A program made the translations under genes and the position numbers. Below the pieces are notes generated by a model. That model saw nothing but the letters and a program-made list of their open reading frames with translations. It had not been told where the DNA came from and did no database searches. Source: Bacillus sp. 1780r2a1 (GTDB lineage Bacteria > Bacillota > Bacilli > Bacillales > Bacillaceae_H). Taken from it: a stretch of 64,000 nt of DNA. Where the stretch lies: assembly GCA_024134725.1 (NCBI GenBank), contig CP099863.1, positions 1,173,501 through 1,237,500 of the forward strand, read 5' to 3'. This document shows, in pieces, positions 24,930 through 33,364 of the stretch; position 1 is the first letter of the stretch, and each line of letters opens with the position of its first letter.

Positions 24930-25769
24930 ATGAATAAAAAAACATATCCTCACAGAAAAAAGACGCGCGCACTGATTTTTTTTGATTTTGATGAAACCTA
25001 TTTTCCTCATGCGTGCACGGTTGAACAGCTTGCGATGTTGCAACAAATGGAGATGTATTTACACGACGTATGTCATCAGTATCACGTGAAGATTGGCTGG
25101 GTAACCGGTAGCAGCATCGCACATATTGAGTCAAAAATGCAGAAAGCGAACTTAACGTATTGGCCTCATTTTATTTCCAGTAATCTTGGCACAGAGCTAT
25201 ATATGATTGATGAAGAAGGAAATACAAATCGTTTATCAGAATGGGAAGCCAAAATTGAAGCTTCCGGATTTTCAAAGGAAGCTGTTCAGTCGCTTTTACA
25301 TCAGCTTTGCACTGATTATCAGGTTGTTTTAACGCCTCAAACGCAGTTTGGTCAACAAGGATATAAAATGAACTATTACTATTATACAAAATCAGAGCAA
25401 GATACTCATTCAGCCTTGGGGATTATTAGGAAGTTAGCTGATAAATACGAAGTGGAAGTAAATATTAACCGATGTAATCCAAAAGCAGGGGACCCGGAAA
25501 ATGCGTATGATGTCGACTTTATTCCAAAAGGAACTGGAAAAGCAGCAACCGTTCATTTCATGAAAGCGTATTATGACGTTTCCCATCATCAGACGCTTGC
25601 TTTTGGAGATAGCGGAAATGATATTGACATGTTAAAAGCAGTGAAGCACGGCTATTTGCTGTTTAATGCAACTGATGAGGCAAAAAGCCTTCATGCTCAA
25701 CATACATCAGCTGCTTATGGAGAGGGTATTATGGAAGTATGTCAACAGGTTTTTAGTTCGGTAAAATAA
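24930..25769 (+). CDS. HAD-IIB family sugar-phosphate phosphatase-like
   Basis: 279 aa from ATG 24930 (AAGGAGAGGG upstream). The HAD motifs are complete: motif I FDFDET with D19 and D21, motif II in GWVTGSS, the lysine in GTGKAAT and motif III in FGDSGNDIDML. The large C2-type cap places it in subfamily IIB with sucrose- and other sugar-phosphate phosphatases. It is divergent from a LacI regulator whose palindromic operator lies over its promoter, so it is probably induced by a sugar signal. The exact substrate cannot be told. A terminator follows directly. Confidence 0.85.
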   Translation: MNKKTYPHRKKTRALIFFDFDETYFPHACTVEQLAMLQQMEMYLHDVCHQYHVKIGWVTGSSIAHIESKMQKANLTYWPHFISSNLGTELYMIDEEGNTNRLSEWEAKIEASGFSKEAVQSLLHQLCTDYQVVLTPQTQFGQQGYKMNYYYYTKSEQDTHSALGIIRKLADKYEVEVNINRCNPKAGDPENAYDVDFIPKGTGKAATVHFMKAYYDVSHHQTLAFGDSGNDIDMLKAVKHGYLLFNATDEAKSLHAQHTSAAYGEGIMEVCQQVFSSVK

Positions 25770-25771
25770 CC

Positions 25772-25808
25772 AAAAACACCGGCTGCAGGTTCGCAGTCGG
25801 TGTTTTTG
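25772..25808. terminator. Terminator between HAD and YppG-like genes
   Basis: AAAAACACCGGCTGC and GCAGTCGGTGTTTTT arms across a 6-nt loop. The A and T flanks allow use in both directions. Confidence 0.8.
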
Positions 25809-25809
25809 A

Positions 25810-26043
25810 TTATTTTAAAAACTTTTTTACATACGGTGTAACCATTGGCTTAAAGTTTGTGTACAAATCTTTTGCCTGCTGGGCGCCGCCGGCAATCTTT
25901 GCATAATCCATATTGCCCTGATCGTCTTGAAAATAAGACATCCATTCAGCTACTTGAGATCGTCTTTGGGGACGTCTTCTTGCAAATCCAGGGAATGGGA
26001 AACCGGGTCTACGACGAGGTCTGTTTGAAAACATTTTTTTCAC
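25810..26043 (-). CDS. YppG-like protein
   Basis: 77 aa. The first half is strongly basic and proline-rich (NRPRRRPGFPFPGFARRRPQRRSQ); the second half (WMSYFQDDQGNMDYAKIAGGAQQAKDLYTNFKPMVTPYVKKF) matches the C-terminal pattern of the Bacillus YppG family as I remember it. Such proteins may be coat-associated or membrane-associated, and the function is not established. AAGGTG precedes the ATG. Confidence 0.65.
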   Translation of the reverse strand: MKKMFSNRPRRRPGFPFPGFARRRPQRRSQVAEWMSYFQDDQGNMDYAKIAGGAQQAKDLYTNFKPMVTPYVKKFLK

Positions 26044-26337
26044 CTTCTTTTGCTTGTTATAACGTATTGTATGAAAACAAAGAGAAGAATGGAAAGGTTC
26101 CTGTCCTAAACTTTTTAAAATAAGTGAAAAGGTTTAAAAATACTACAATAAGAGAGTCGACAAATCCATCAGCGTGTTAGACAAAACATGACGCTTTCTG
26201 GATGGAAAAGCGTTATTTCCCCAGGAATTGTTGCAAACGACCTCTTTATTTGTAGAGATTTTACGTACGAAAGTCCCGTTTTCTAGGCATAATTCCCTTT
26301 ATAATAAAGGGTAGTGAATGCTGAAAGGAGCGGTTGA

Positions 26338-27081
26338 ATGAAATGGACAAGCGGTGTTGTAGTAGGAGCGTTGGCGGCATGTAGCGCAGTGATGGTAGCA
26401 GGTGTTCAGCATTGGGAAACAAAGATAGAGAGGCAAGCGCAGGCGGCGGTGGTAGAAACAGCACAGCCTCACCAAAAGCAGTTTTCCGATGTATCAAGCT
26501 ACACAAAGCATTTACCGCCATTTTTAGTTAGTGCGATTGAAGATACATTTATAAAAGGCAAGCCCATCTCGCTTGTGCTGGTAGCGAGTGAAGAGGACGA
26601 GTGGGCATCTTTCGTAAAGAAATCTTTAGAAGCTACATACGGGCAAGAGGTTTTTCACATCCAAATCTATTCGTACCATGATCAAACAACAAAAGAGCTC
26701 GTTCATTCTTCTTTTCAACAAGACTTACAAAAGCTAAAGCCGAGCCTTGTTTTGGCTGAGATTCCAATGGTTGAAGATCAGAAAGAAATGCCAATTGATG
26801 ATGAGTTGCCTGAACTTCAAGCATTCATTTCCCAAGTGAAAGAATTAAAAACAGCACTTATCCTTCAACCGTCATCACCGTATGCCTCTCAATATGAATC
26901 ATACGAAGAAGCGGTAGCAGCCGTCGGGGGAAAGGCAAAGGAAAATCACGTTTACTATCTTAATCACGCTCCGTTATGGCCTTATGAAATCGCTCCTTAT
27001 GTCACAAAAGAAAGTGAGCTAACAGAGGAAGGAAAGAAGCTGTGGGGAAAACATTTAAGCAGCTGGTTTACAGGAAAATAA
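26338..27081 (+). CDS. Exported SGNH-hydrolase-like protein
   Basis: 247 aa behind AAAGGAGCGGTTG. An N-terminal anchor/signal (about residues 5-24) precedes a coil-like segment rich in Q and A. The main domain resembles the SGNH proteins found in Bacillus: KPISLVLVASEEDEWASFVKKSLEATYG in the block I position, KPSLVLAEIP in block II/III, and ALILQPSSPY. The usual GDS of block I is replaced by A-S-E, and a clear C-terminal D-x-x-H is absent, so activity is doubtful. It converges with the DUF3231 gene across a shared hairpin. Confidence 0.65.
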   Translation: MKWTSGVVVGALAACSAVMVAGVQHWETKIERQAQAAVVETAQPHQKQFSDVSSYTKHLPPFLVSAIEDTFIKGKPISLVLVASEEDEWASFVKKSLEATYGQEVFHIQIYSYHDQTTKELVHSSFQQDLQKLKPSLVLAEIPMVEDQKEMPIDDELPELQAFISQVKELKTALILQPSSPYASQYESYEEAVAAVGGKAKENHVYYLNHAPLWPYEIAPYVTKESELTEEGKKLWGKHLSSWFTGK

Positions 27082-27088
27082 ACGGGTA

Positions 27089-27124
27089 ACAAAAAGCATG
27101 AATGTCTTCATTCATGCTTTTTGT
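27089..27124. terminator. Bidirectional terminator overlapping a gene end
   Basis: ACAAAAAGCATGAAT and ATTCATGCTTTTTGT pair perfectly around a 6-nt loop. The minus-strand DUF3231 gene ends inside it, at 27108. Confidence 0.8.
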
Positions 27125-28133
27125 TTGGAGAAAGAATCAGCTGTTCTTTGTTGATGGTTCCAGGAGGTTGTTCAAGCCACTGGTTTTTAATCATAATATC
27201 CACTCCAGCTTTTGCATAACGCCCAATTTCAAGCGACATTCTTTCATAGTTAAACGCAAGATCGCTCCGTTGGCTAGCTGCAGCTGCCGTTGCGTAATTC
27301 CCCGTACCTGTAGCGCTTAATAAGCTCATGTGAAACATCATCAGCTTTTCAGAGAACACAGGCGTTGTTGAATTTGTAATACAAAGATCTGGGCTCATTG
27401 GAGCAGGGATATGATCGTTCAAAAGGGTATCTGCAAATAGCTTAATATGCTTTTTAGAGATCTCGTTTCCTCTCATCATAAACTGTTTTACTTCTTTAGA
27501 CGTAGCTGTTTGAGCAAAGCTTAAGCAAATTTTATAGCCAATTAAGTTTGTTTGGATATTTAAAAATAAGTGTGAAATCTCCACGGCATTTACAGGCCGA
27601 TTTTTGCTAAACAAATGAAAGCCGCTTATGTATTTCTTACTGTCGATGTAATCGACTTCACTTGGCATGCAGATGTAAGGTGGACGTGTGAGAATTCCTT
27701 TTTCAAGTGCTAATTTCGTCGTCTTTTCATAAAGAGAGGCCGTTTTATGCAGAGCAGTTGAAAAATAATCAATTAAGTCATATCGTGTACTCATCGCTAA
27801 TGATCCGCTGTAGCCAATCATTCCAGCCTTTGACATGTGGTTAAGATAGCTAAGACAAAATGTATCCGTATATAAGCGAGGTGCATTTACATTGACGTCT
27901 TGCTTGCCAAATCCATTTGGAATTGCAAACTTTTCTTGGTGAAATAACTTTTGCAAACTGCTTATGTGCTCAGAAGACATTGTTAGAGCCTCTTTTACAA
28001 GCACGTGAATATCTTTATCTTCAATATGAGTTAACATATAAGCTAAAATACATGTCGCCATGCTGTCATTTACATAAGCTGTCCATAAAGATGCAATTTC
28101 AGCTGACGTTAAGTTGGGTAAGTGTTTTTCCAT
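27108..28133 (-). CDS. DUF3231-family protein
   Basis: 341 aa from ATG 28133, with GGAGGAATAGG just upstream; the frame is open for 19 further codons without support. The protein is two similar halves of about 165 residues, each a predicted four-helix bundle (LTSAEIASLWTAYVNDSMATCILAYMLTHIEDKDIHVLVKEAL in the first; VEISHLFLNIQTNLIGYKICLSFAQTATSKEVKQFMMRG in the second), which is the DUF3231 pattern. The family is common in spore-forming Bacillales and resembles ferritin-like/CotF-like bundles. Its function is unknown. Single gene. Confidence 0.82.
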   Translation of the reverse strand: MEKHLPNLTSAEIASLWTAYVNDSMATCILAYMLTHIEDKDIHVLVKEALTMSSEHISSLQKLFHQEKFAIPNGFGKQDVNVNAPRLYTDTFCLSYLNHMSKAGMIGYSGSLAMSTRYDLIDYFSTALHKTASLYEKTTKLALEKGILTRPPYICMPSEVDYIDSKKYISGFHLFSKNRPVNAVEISHLFLNIQTNLIGYKICLSFAQTATSKEVKQFMMRGNEISKKHIKLFADTLLNDHIPAPMSPDLCITNSTTPVFSEKLMMFHMSLLSATGTGNYATAAAASQRSDLAFNYERMSLEIGRYAKAGVDIMIKNQWLEQPPGTINKEQLILSPNKKHE

Positions 28134-28302
28134 TCCTATTCCTCCAGTATCATTAGTTTTTCTCAAAGAGCAAAAGATTATGAGAAGCATTTCATAAGAA
28201 TATGCCCTGCAAGAAAGATCTGGTCTTATGAACGGTAGAGAAAGATGGATATTTATAGTAGGGTGAACAAGGCACGTAGAAGATTTTGTATTTAAGCAAA
28301 TG

Positions 28303-28331
28303 GAGAACCAAGTATCTCTACTTGGTTCTTT
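28303..28331. terminator. Hairpin at the end of the LCP-like gene
   Basis: AGAACCAAGTA and TACTTGGTTCT arms around TCTC, immediately beyond the minus-strand stop. The T-run is weak. Confidence 0.5.
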
Positions 28332-29130
28332 AAGATAACTGAAGTTTTTGTTGAAGCTTGCTTGTCAGCTGTTGAACCTCTGCTTCTGTTTTGGGGAATT
28401 CTTGTTTTGTAACGCTAGCAAATGCTGCTTTATAGTGCTTACGTATAAGTGAAAGGTCATCGAAAGTTAAATTTGTTTGTACAGTATTTGATAGCTCATT
28501 TAAAATAGGCTTTGCTTTTGTGAATGTCGGAATGGTAGCCACTTGTTTTACAATAGCTTTAGCAACTAGTATCTGACGATCATGAGCAGAGAGTACATCT
28601 TGTTCATGAACAGGCTGAAGATAAGCTAGCGTCTCTTCACCGTTTAACCTTACTTCACCTGCTGGAAATGTGCGTTCATCGTGCGTGAAGAGAGTTGGAT
28701 TATTCACAATGATACCATCAAGCTTATCAACAATTGGTTTCAGGTTTTTTTGATTAATCATGACATAGTAGTCAATGGGAACACCAAGCGTTTGCTCCGC
28801 ATTGTTCACCAGCTGCTCGGTAGATTGTGTGCGCTCTTTTAGGATAGAAGCTGTTGGAATGTTCGTCATATGAACATCTGAATCCTCTTTGTTAACGGTC
28901 ATATGAACAAATGAGATATGCTCTTGGTTTTCCGTAATAAGAAGTGCAGAAAGAGGCTTTCCTTCCTTTAATGCTTCTTCTGACATTTGTTCCTTATGAG
29001 ATAGAGGTACGTATGCAGCGTTCATAGCAGCTTTAACCGTTTCATATCCAAACATGCTTGTTCCAACAAATCCAATTAATAAAAGCAAAACAAGGCCACC
29101 AATCCATTCTTTTTTTGCTTTACTACTCAT
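28330..29130 (-). CDS. LCP-domain protein lacking catalytic residues
   Basis: 266 aa with an N-terminal membrane anchor (IGGLVLLLLIGFVGTSMFGY) and an extracytoplasmic domain that follows the LytR-CpsA-Psr plan: SALLITENQ...VHMTNIPTAS, VPIDYYVMINQKNLKPIVDKLDGIIVN, and GEVRLNGEETLAYLQ...DRQ. LCP enzymes attach wall teichoic acids or other glycopolymers to peptidoglycan, using an Asp/Arg-rich site normally read as G-x-D-x-R...S-D-T and I-P-R-D-T. Here these become L-I-T-E-N-Q and I-P-T-A-S, so the pyrophosphate-binding Arg and Asp residues are missing. It is probably a binding or regulatory paralogue rather than an active transferase. Single gene. Confidence 0.75.
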   Translation of the reverse strand: MSSKAKKEWIGGLVLLLLIGFVGTSMFGYETVKAAMNAAYVPLSHKEQMSEEALKEGKPLSALLITENQEHISFVHMTVNKEDSDVHMTNIPTASILKERTQSTEQLVNNAEQTLGVPIDYYVMINQKNLKPIVDKLDGIIVNNPTLFTHDERTFPAGEVRLNGEETLAYLQPVHEQDVLSAHDRQILVAKAIVKQVATIPTFTKAKPILNELSNTVQTNLTFDDLSLIRKHYKAAFASVTKQEFPKTEAEVQQLTSKLQQKLQLS

Positions 29131-29232
29131 TGTGTCACCTTTTCTTTTTACAGTTTCGTTTTTATTATTTCCACGGAGGGTATAACCTTAAACAAGAATA
29201 GAATGTTGAAGCGAAAGGAAGGTGGTTGCACC

Positions 29233-29266
29233 AAAAAAAGATAGCCATAATCTGCTATCTTTTCCG
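29233..29266 (-). terminator. Terminator of the PilZ gene
   Basis: GATAGC and GCTATC arms flanked by A-rich sequence give a T-tract on the minus strand just after the PilZ stop codon. Confidence 0.7.
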
Positions 29267-29623
29267 ATACTCTTTTGCATATTGTTTTAATGTATTTAAT
29301 AATAATTGCTGCTGCTTTTCATTTGTAAATGCTTCAATTCCGTATAAAAATTCATGATTGGCTTTTTCTTTCCAAACAGCTAAACCAGTAACTGTAAGGT
29401 TCTCATCCAATAAAGAAAAATTAACAGTAAGCTCAATAGGCTTTTGAAATACTGGAAGATCTAGTGGAGTAATTAGCTTCATTCCTCTTGGAGATAAATC
29501 AATAACGGCAAGTGGACCAGGTTTGCTTTCGATCTCTTTTCCATCGAATTTTTTAATAAAAAACGTGCCAACAATAGGCTGTGTAAATGTAAAACGAAAA
29601 GGCTCTTCACGCTTATATTGCAT
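29255..29623 (-). CDS. PilZ-domain protein
   Basis: 122 aa from ATG 29623 (AAAGGAGCGAGCTG upstream); a longer frame to 29671 has no better site. The protein is one PilZ-like domain. The N-terminal Y-K-R-E-E-P-F-R resembles the RxxxR c-di-GMP arm, and D-L-S-P-R-G-M matches the (D/N)xSxxG motif. The rest is beta-barrel-like (IELTVNFSLLDENLTVTGLAVWKE). It may bind cyclic di-GMP or act as an adaptor; no diguanylate cyclase or motility gene is nearby. Single gene. Confidence 0.75.
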   Translation of the reverse strand: MQYKREEPFRFTFTQPIVGTFFIKKFDGKEIESKPGPLAVIDLSPRGMKLITPLDLPVFQKPIELTVNFSLLDENLTVTGLAVWKEKANHEFLYGIEAFTNEKQQQLLLNTLKQYAKEYRKR

Positions 29624-29930
29624 AAAACAGCTCGCTCCTTTTAAGTAGGGAATAAATGGAGAAAAATGCATCCTTCAGCTGATGTATTCCTTGCTTTCTT
29701 CACATATAGTAAGAGAGAGGAGAGGCTTCTTTTGCTACTATTTCTCACTCCACTATATCGGTCAGTTACATTAAATCTATAGAAAAAGAAAAGGTGTTGT
29801 CAATATTTTATGAAATTTATGCATTCTTTTGTATCAAAATATACAGAAATGTTATGACTGAAACGAATAGGTGACAGTGTAAATAAAATAGTAGACAATA
29901 AGCATAGTAGGGTAGAGGGAGTGACAGAGG

Positions 29931-30455
29931 TTGAAGAAAGTAAAACAACGCAAAGAAAAGCGAATACTGTTTGACAAAAGTCAATTAGCACCGCTTAAAG
30001 TTGATTTGGAGACTAAAAGGCTGCTAGCTGAAGTTGGGCTACCGCGAGATGTTGCTCCATTGTTTGAATTCATGTCCTCTAAAAATCAGCTATGCACTTT
30101 GTGTGAGACGCTTCATTTATCTGCTCGCTATCAGCTTTATTGGTTTTTAGGGATGACAAAGCTAGGCGATCCTATCTGTTTACATGGTGACAATGGTAAC
30201 ATTGTACTTTTAGATGTTTCAAATGATGACTGTGAGCGTCTAATCAACTCATCGCTTGTACAGTTTTTGCAGTTTGTTGAACTATTTTACGACTATATCC
30301 AGCCTTTCGTATTACGAGATGAACGTCCTGAAGTGGATGGTCATGTTCCGAACGTATTGATTCGGGAAATGCGCGAGCGGTTTGAAGAAATTGATAAAGA
30401 AGCGATGAAACCGCATAGCTTTTGGAAATCCGAATTGGATTCGCTTTCAAAATAA
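29931..30455 (+). CDS. SUKH-4-like immunity-type protein
   Basis: 174 aa, most likely starting at TTG 29931 (GAGGGAG upstream at a rather long distance). The block LAEVGLPRDVAPLFEF, followed by YWFLGMTKLGDPICLHGDNGNIVLLDVSNDDCERLINSSLVQFLQFVELF, matches the SUKH (SMI1/KNR4) superfamily, best the SUKH-4 group with its INSSLxQF motif. Such proteins often neutralise contact-dependent or secreted polymorphic toxins; no toxin gene is adjacent, so it may be an orphan immunity or housekeeping copy. A strong terminator follows. Confidence 0.68.
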   Translation: MKKVKQRKEKRILFDKSQLAPLKVDLETKRLLAEVGLPRDVAPLFEFMSSKNQLCTLCETLHLSARYQLYWFLGMTKLGDPICLHGDNGNIVLLDVSNDDCERLINSSLVQFLQFVELFYDYIQPFVLRDERPEVDGHVPNVLIREMRERFEEIDKEAMKPHSFWKSELDSLSK

Positions 30456-30481
30456 GCCTCGCCTTGCGGCGAGGCTTTTTC
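30454..30481. terminator. Terminator between SUKH-like and nagR genes
   Basis: AAGCCTCGCC and GGCGAGGCTT with a 4-nt loop, followed by TTT, at the converging ends of both genes. Confidence 0.85.
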
Positions 30482-31206
30482 TATGTCCGGTTCATGCTAA
30501 CGGTAAACTTGTAGCGATCTGCTCTGTAAGCGGATCTTACAACTTCTAATGGCGTTCCATCTTCTAAAAATGTATAGCGCTTAATAAGAAGGATAGGAGC
30601 GCCTTTTGCTACCTGCAGGTGCTCTGTTTCATTTTCTGTTGCCACGATTGCTTCTAGGGTTTGAGTGGCATGTCCAATCTTAAGTTCACTTTGTTGTTCT
30701 ACATGATTATAAAGCGACTGTTGGATAATAGCTTCCGTGACGCCTTTAATTAGATTAGCGGACATATAGACCGTTTCGATGGCCATAGGAATTTGATCTG
30801 CCAGTCGAATGCGTCTAATTTCATAGATGGGGTGGTGCACTGGAATCGAAAGCTGAGATGCAATTTTTGCTGGAGCCGGAACAATTTCAAAATGAAGCAA
30901 GCGGCTACTTGGCATGTAGCCTCTTGCTTTCATATCTTCTGTAAAGCTCGTTAAGCCAACGAGCTGTTGCTCAATTTTTTGTTCTGAGACAAACGTTCCT
31001 CTTCCTTTTTCACGGTATAAAAGGCCTTCGTTTACAAGGTTTGTAATTGCTTGTCTTACTGTCATACGGCTGATTTGAAACTGTGTTGCATACTCTCGTT
31101 CGGATGGAATCGCATCGTGGGGCTTAAGGTCGCCACTTTCGACTTGAGCGCGGATTCCATCTTCAATCTGTGTGTAAATCGGCAGAGGTGAATTTTTGTC
31201 AATCAT
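30481..31206 (-). CDS. nagR: GntR/HutC-family regulator of GlcNAc use
   Basis: 241 aa from ATG 31206 behind AAAGGAGGAATTGC. An N-terminal winged helix (PLPIYTQIEDGIRAQVESGDLKPHDAIPSEREYATQFQISRMTVRQAITNLVNEGLLYREKGRGTFV) and a C-terminal UTRA effector domain are clear. In Bacillus, NagR (YvoA) represses nagA-nagB and nagP and is released by GlcN-6-P or GlcNAc-6-P. It is the third gene of the nagA-nagB-nagR unit, and two matching operators lie upstream of nagA and nagP. Confidence 0.92.
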   Translation of the reverse strand: MIDKNSPLPIYTQIEDGIRAQVESGDLKPHDAIPSEREYATQFQISRMTVRQAITNLVNEGLLYREKGRGTFVSEQKIEQQLVGLTSFTEDMKARGYMPSSRLLHFEIVPAPAKIASQLSIPVHHPIYEIRRIRLADQIPMAIETVYMSANLIKGVTEAIIQQSLYNHVEQQSELKIGHATQTLEAIVATENETEHLQVAKGAPILLIKRYTFLEDGTPLEVVRSAYRADRYKFTVSMNRT

Positions 31207-31244
31207 GTGCAATTCCTCCTTTACATCGATCATACTACAATCTG

Positions 31245-31976
31245 TTATAAGTTTGTACGAGATAATGCTTTCTCATCAGCAATAATTGTAACGTTTTGAT
31301 GATTTTTTAAGATAGAAGCAGGGAATTCTTCCGTTATTTTTCCTTCAAGTAAATGATAAATAGCATCTGCTTTATCTTCTCCCGATACTAATAATAAAAT
31401 TTCATTGCTGTTCATAATTGAGGAAATGCCCATAGTCATAGCATGAGTCGGTACTTCATCAATAGACGAGAAGTAGCGAGCGTTTGCTTCGCGCGTAGAA
31501 GAAGCAAGGGTCACCACATGAGTTTTAGATGAAAAAGGCGTACCAGGTTCGTTAAAACCAATGTGTCCGTTATGACCGATTCCTAAGATTTGTAGGTCGA
31601 TACCGCCATGTTGTTCAATCAGTGTTTCGTAACGCTCGCATTCTGCTTGTGCATTCTCTGCAGTACCGTTAGGAATAAACGTTTGAGTAAGATCTACGTC
31701 TAAATGGCCTAGGAGAGTCTCGACCATGTAATAACGATAGCTGTTTGGGTTATCAGCAGCAAGGCCTACATACTCATCTAAATTAAAAGTGTGTACTTGC
31801 GCATAAGAAGTTCCATTTGTTTGGTGATCTTGAATCAACTCTTCATACAAACCTTTAGGTGTCCCACCAGTTGCTAAACCGAGATTAATTGAAGGATTAG
31901 CTTTTACTTTATTAATAATAATAGTAGCTGCCATTTGGCTCATTTCTTTATAGTCTTTTACTGAGATGATGTTCAT
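31245..31976 (-). CDS. nagB: Glucosamine-6-phosphate deaminase
   Basis: 243 aa, standard for Bacillus NagB. It converts glucosamine-6-phosphate to fructose-6-phosphate and ammonia in the cytosol. The phosphate loop (LGLATGGTPKGLYEEL), the NLDEYVGL motif, the catalytic GIGHNGHIGFNEPG with its histidine, and STREANARYF are all present. The ATG overlaps the nagA stop codon by four bases (ATGA), indicating translational coupling, and nagR follows 38 bp later. Confidence 0.95.
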   Translation of the reverse strand: MNIISVKDYKEMSQMAATIIINKVKANPSINLGLATGGTPKGLYEELIQDHQTNGTSYAQVHTFNLDEYVGLAADNPNSYRYYMVETLLGHLDVDLTQTFIPNGTAENAQAECERYETLIEQHGGIDLQILGIGHNGHIGFNEPGTPFSSKTHVVTLASSTREANARYFSSIDEVPTHAMTMGISSIMNSNEILLLVSGEDKADAIYHLLEGKITEEFPASILKNHQNVTIIADEKALSRTNL

Positions 31977-33160
31977 GATTGTTCCTCCTGTTTATATGCA
32001 ATATGACCGCGACACACGGTTAGCTGTACGTCGAAATGCTTGTTCATGACAACGCAATCGCCATCTTTTCCTACTTTAAGACTTCCTTTACGATCGAAAA
32101 CGCCAATTTGCTTAGCCGGATTAACAGAAGCCATCTGAATGATTTCCGGTATGCTACAGCCCGTAAAGTCCATCATGTTTTTCATTGCTTCATTCATTTT
32201 TAAAATGCTTCCTGCAAGAGTGCCATCCTCCAATGTAGCCATCGTTTCGTTAACCTGAACTGACTGACCTCCAAGATCATAAATCCCGCTTTTTAACCAT
32301 TTGGCACGTAATGAATCTGTGATTAAAATCAAGCGCTCGCTGGAAATTTGCTCATAAGCAAGCTTTACCATCTCTTGACGCGAATGAATGCCATCTACGA
32401 TAAGCTCGGTGTATAACTCTTTACGTAAATAAGAAGCACCTAAAACGCCTGGCTCACGGTGATGAATACCACGCATGCCGTTGTAGAGGTGAGTGACGTG
32501 CGACGCTCCTGCTTGAATCGCTGCATCTACCTCTTCATACGTAGCGTCGGAATGTCCAATTGAAGCCACTACGTTTGTTTCTTTTAAATGCTTCACAAGA
32601 TCTGTGCCTCCGGACTCTTCAGGAGCAAGCGTCACAAGTCGAATGTGGTTTTGAGCTAATTCTTGCCAGCGTTTAAACTGCTCGACGCTTGGCTGTTGAA
32701 TGTGATGAAGAGGCTGAGCGCCTGCTCGTTTTGCCGAAATGAAAGGACCTTCTAAGTGAATGCCTATCGCTTCTGCTTGAGCGTCATTTTGGTTATTTGT
32801 AACAAAATCACCACATACTATGAGAGCGTCGTTAATGGCTTCCACTGATTGCGTCATTGTAGTGGGAAGGAAGCTTGTTGTTCCTTCTTTTGGAAGAGTA
32901 GCAGCCATTTTTTGCAGCGCTTGTTCTGCAGCATCCATAGCATCTGCATTTGCAGCGCCGTGAATGTGTACATCAATCGCCCCTGGAACAACGATGAAAT
33001 CAGGGGAATACTCAATAACTTGGTCGTCTGAACTTCTTTGATAATCGTGAATACTACCTAACTCTGTTATTGAGCCGTTTTCTATTTTAAGGTATCCGTT
33101 TGGATAGACGATTGTTTCGCCGTAAACCGTTACGTTGTATATGACCAGCGGTTTGTTCAT
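31973..33160 (-). CDS. nagA: N-acetylglucosamine-6-phosphate deacetylase
   Basis: 395 aa. It removes acetate from GlcNAc-6-P, giving GlcN-6-P for NagB. The amidohydrolase metal motif D63-V-H65-I-H67-G, the IHLEGPFIS glutamate, SIGHSDATYEE and THLYNGM histidines and the catalytic Asp in LITDSL are present. First gene of the minus-strand nag operon, with a promoter 17-bp spaced at 33202-33230 (TAGACA/TACACT on the minus strand) and overlapped by an operator. Confidence 0.95.
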   Translation of the reverse strand: MNKPLVIYNVTVYGETIVYPNGYLKIENGSITELGSIHDYQRSSDDQVIEYSPDFIVVPGAIDVHIHGAANADAMDAAEQALQKMAATLPKEGTTSFLPTTMTQSVEAINDALIVCGDFVTNNQNDAQAEAIGIHLEGPFISAKRAGAQPLHHIQQPSVEQFKRWQELAQNHIRLVTLAPEESGGTDLVKHLKETNVVASIGHSDATYEEVDAAIQAGASHVTHLYNGMRGIHHREPGVLGASYLRKELYTELIVDGIHSRQEMVKLAYEQISSERLILITDSLRAKWLKSGIYDLGGQSVQVNETMATLEDGTLAGSILKMNEAMKNMMDFTGCSIPEIIQMASVNPAKQIGVFDRKGSLKVGKDGDCVVMNKHFDVQLTVCRGHIAYKQEEQS

Positions 33161-33201
33161 AACATAGGTCTCTCCTTTGCCTTTATCAAATTTATATGAT
33201 T

Positions 33202-33332
33202 AGTGTAGCGCGTTTAGGGTAAGTTGTCTAGACCAGTTGTAAAAATTTATGTTGTAAGTGTTTTCTTTATTTATAAATAAGCAATGTAAGCGCATAATTG
33301 GTATAGACAACTAGAACACCTCGTGGTAGGAT
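33202..33332. promoter_or_regulatory. Divergent nagA/nagP promoters with paired NagR operators
   Basis: Minus strand: -35 TAGACA (33225-33230) and -10 TACACT (33202-33207), 17-bp spacer. Plus strand: -35 TAGACA (33304-33309) and -10 TAGGAT (33327-33332), 17-bp spacer. Each -35 lies inside an operator-like box: AGTTGTCTAGACCAGTT (33222-33238) and AATTGGTATAGACAACT (33296-33312), which agree at 15 of 17 positions when one is inverted and match the known NagR dre sites. TGTAAGTGTTTTCT at 33253-33266 differs from the cre consensus at one position and may bind CcpA. Confidence 0.8.
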
Positions 33333-33364
33333 GTTAGTAAATATAGAGATAAGGGGATGAAGAA

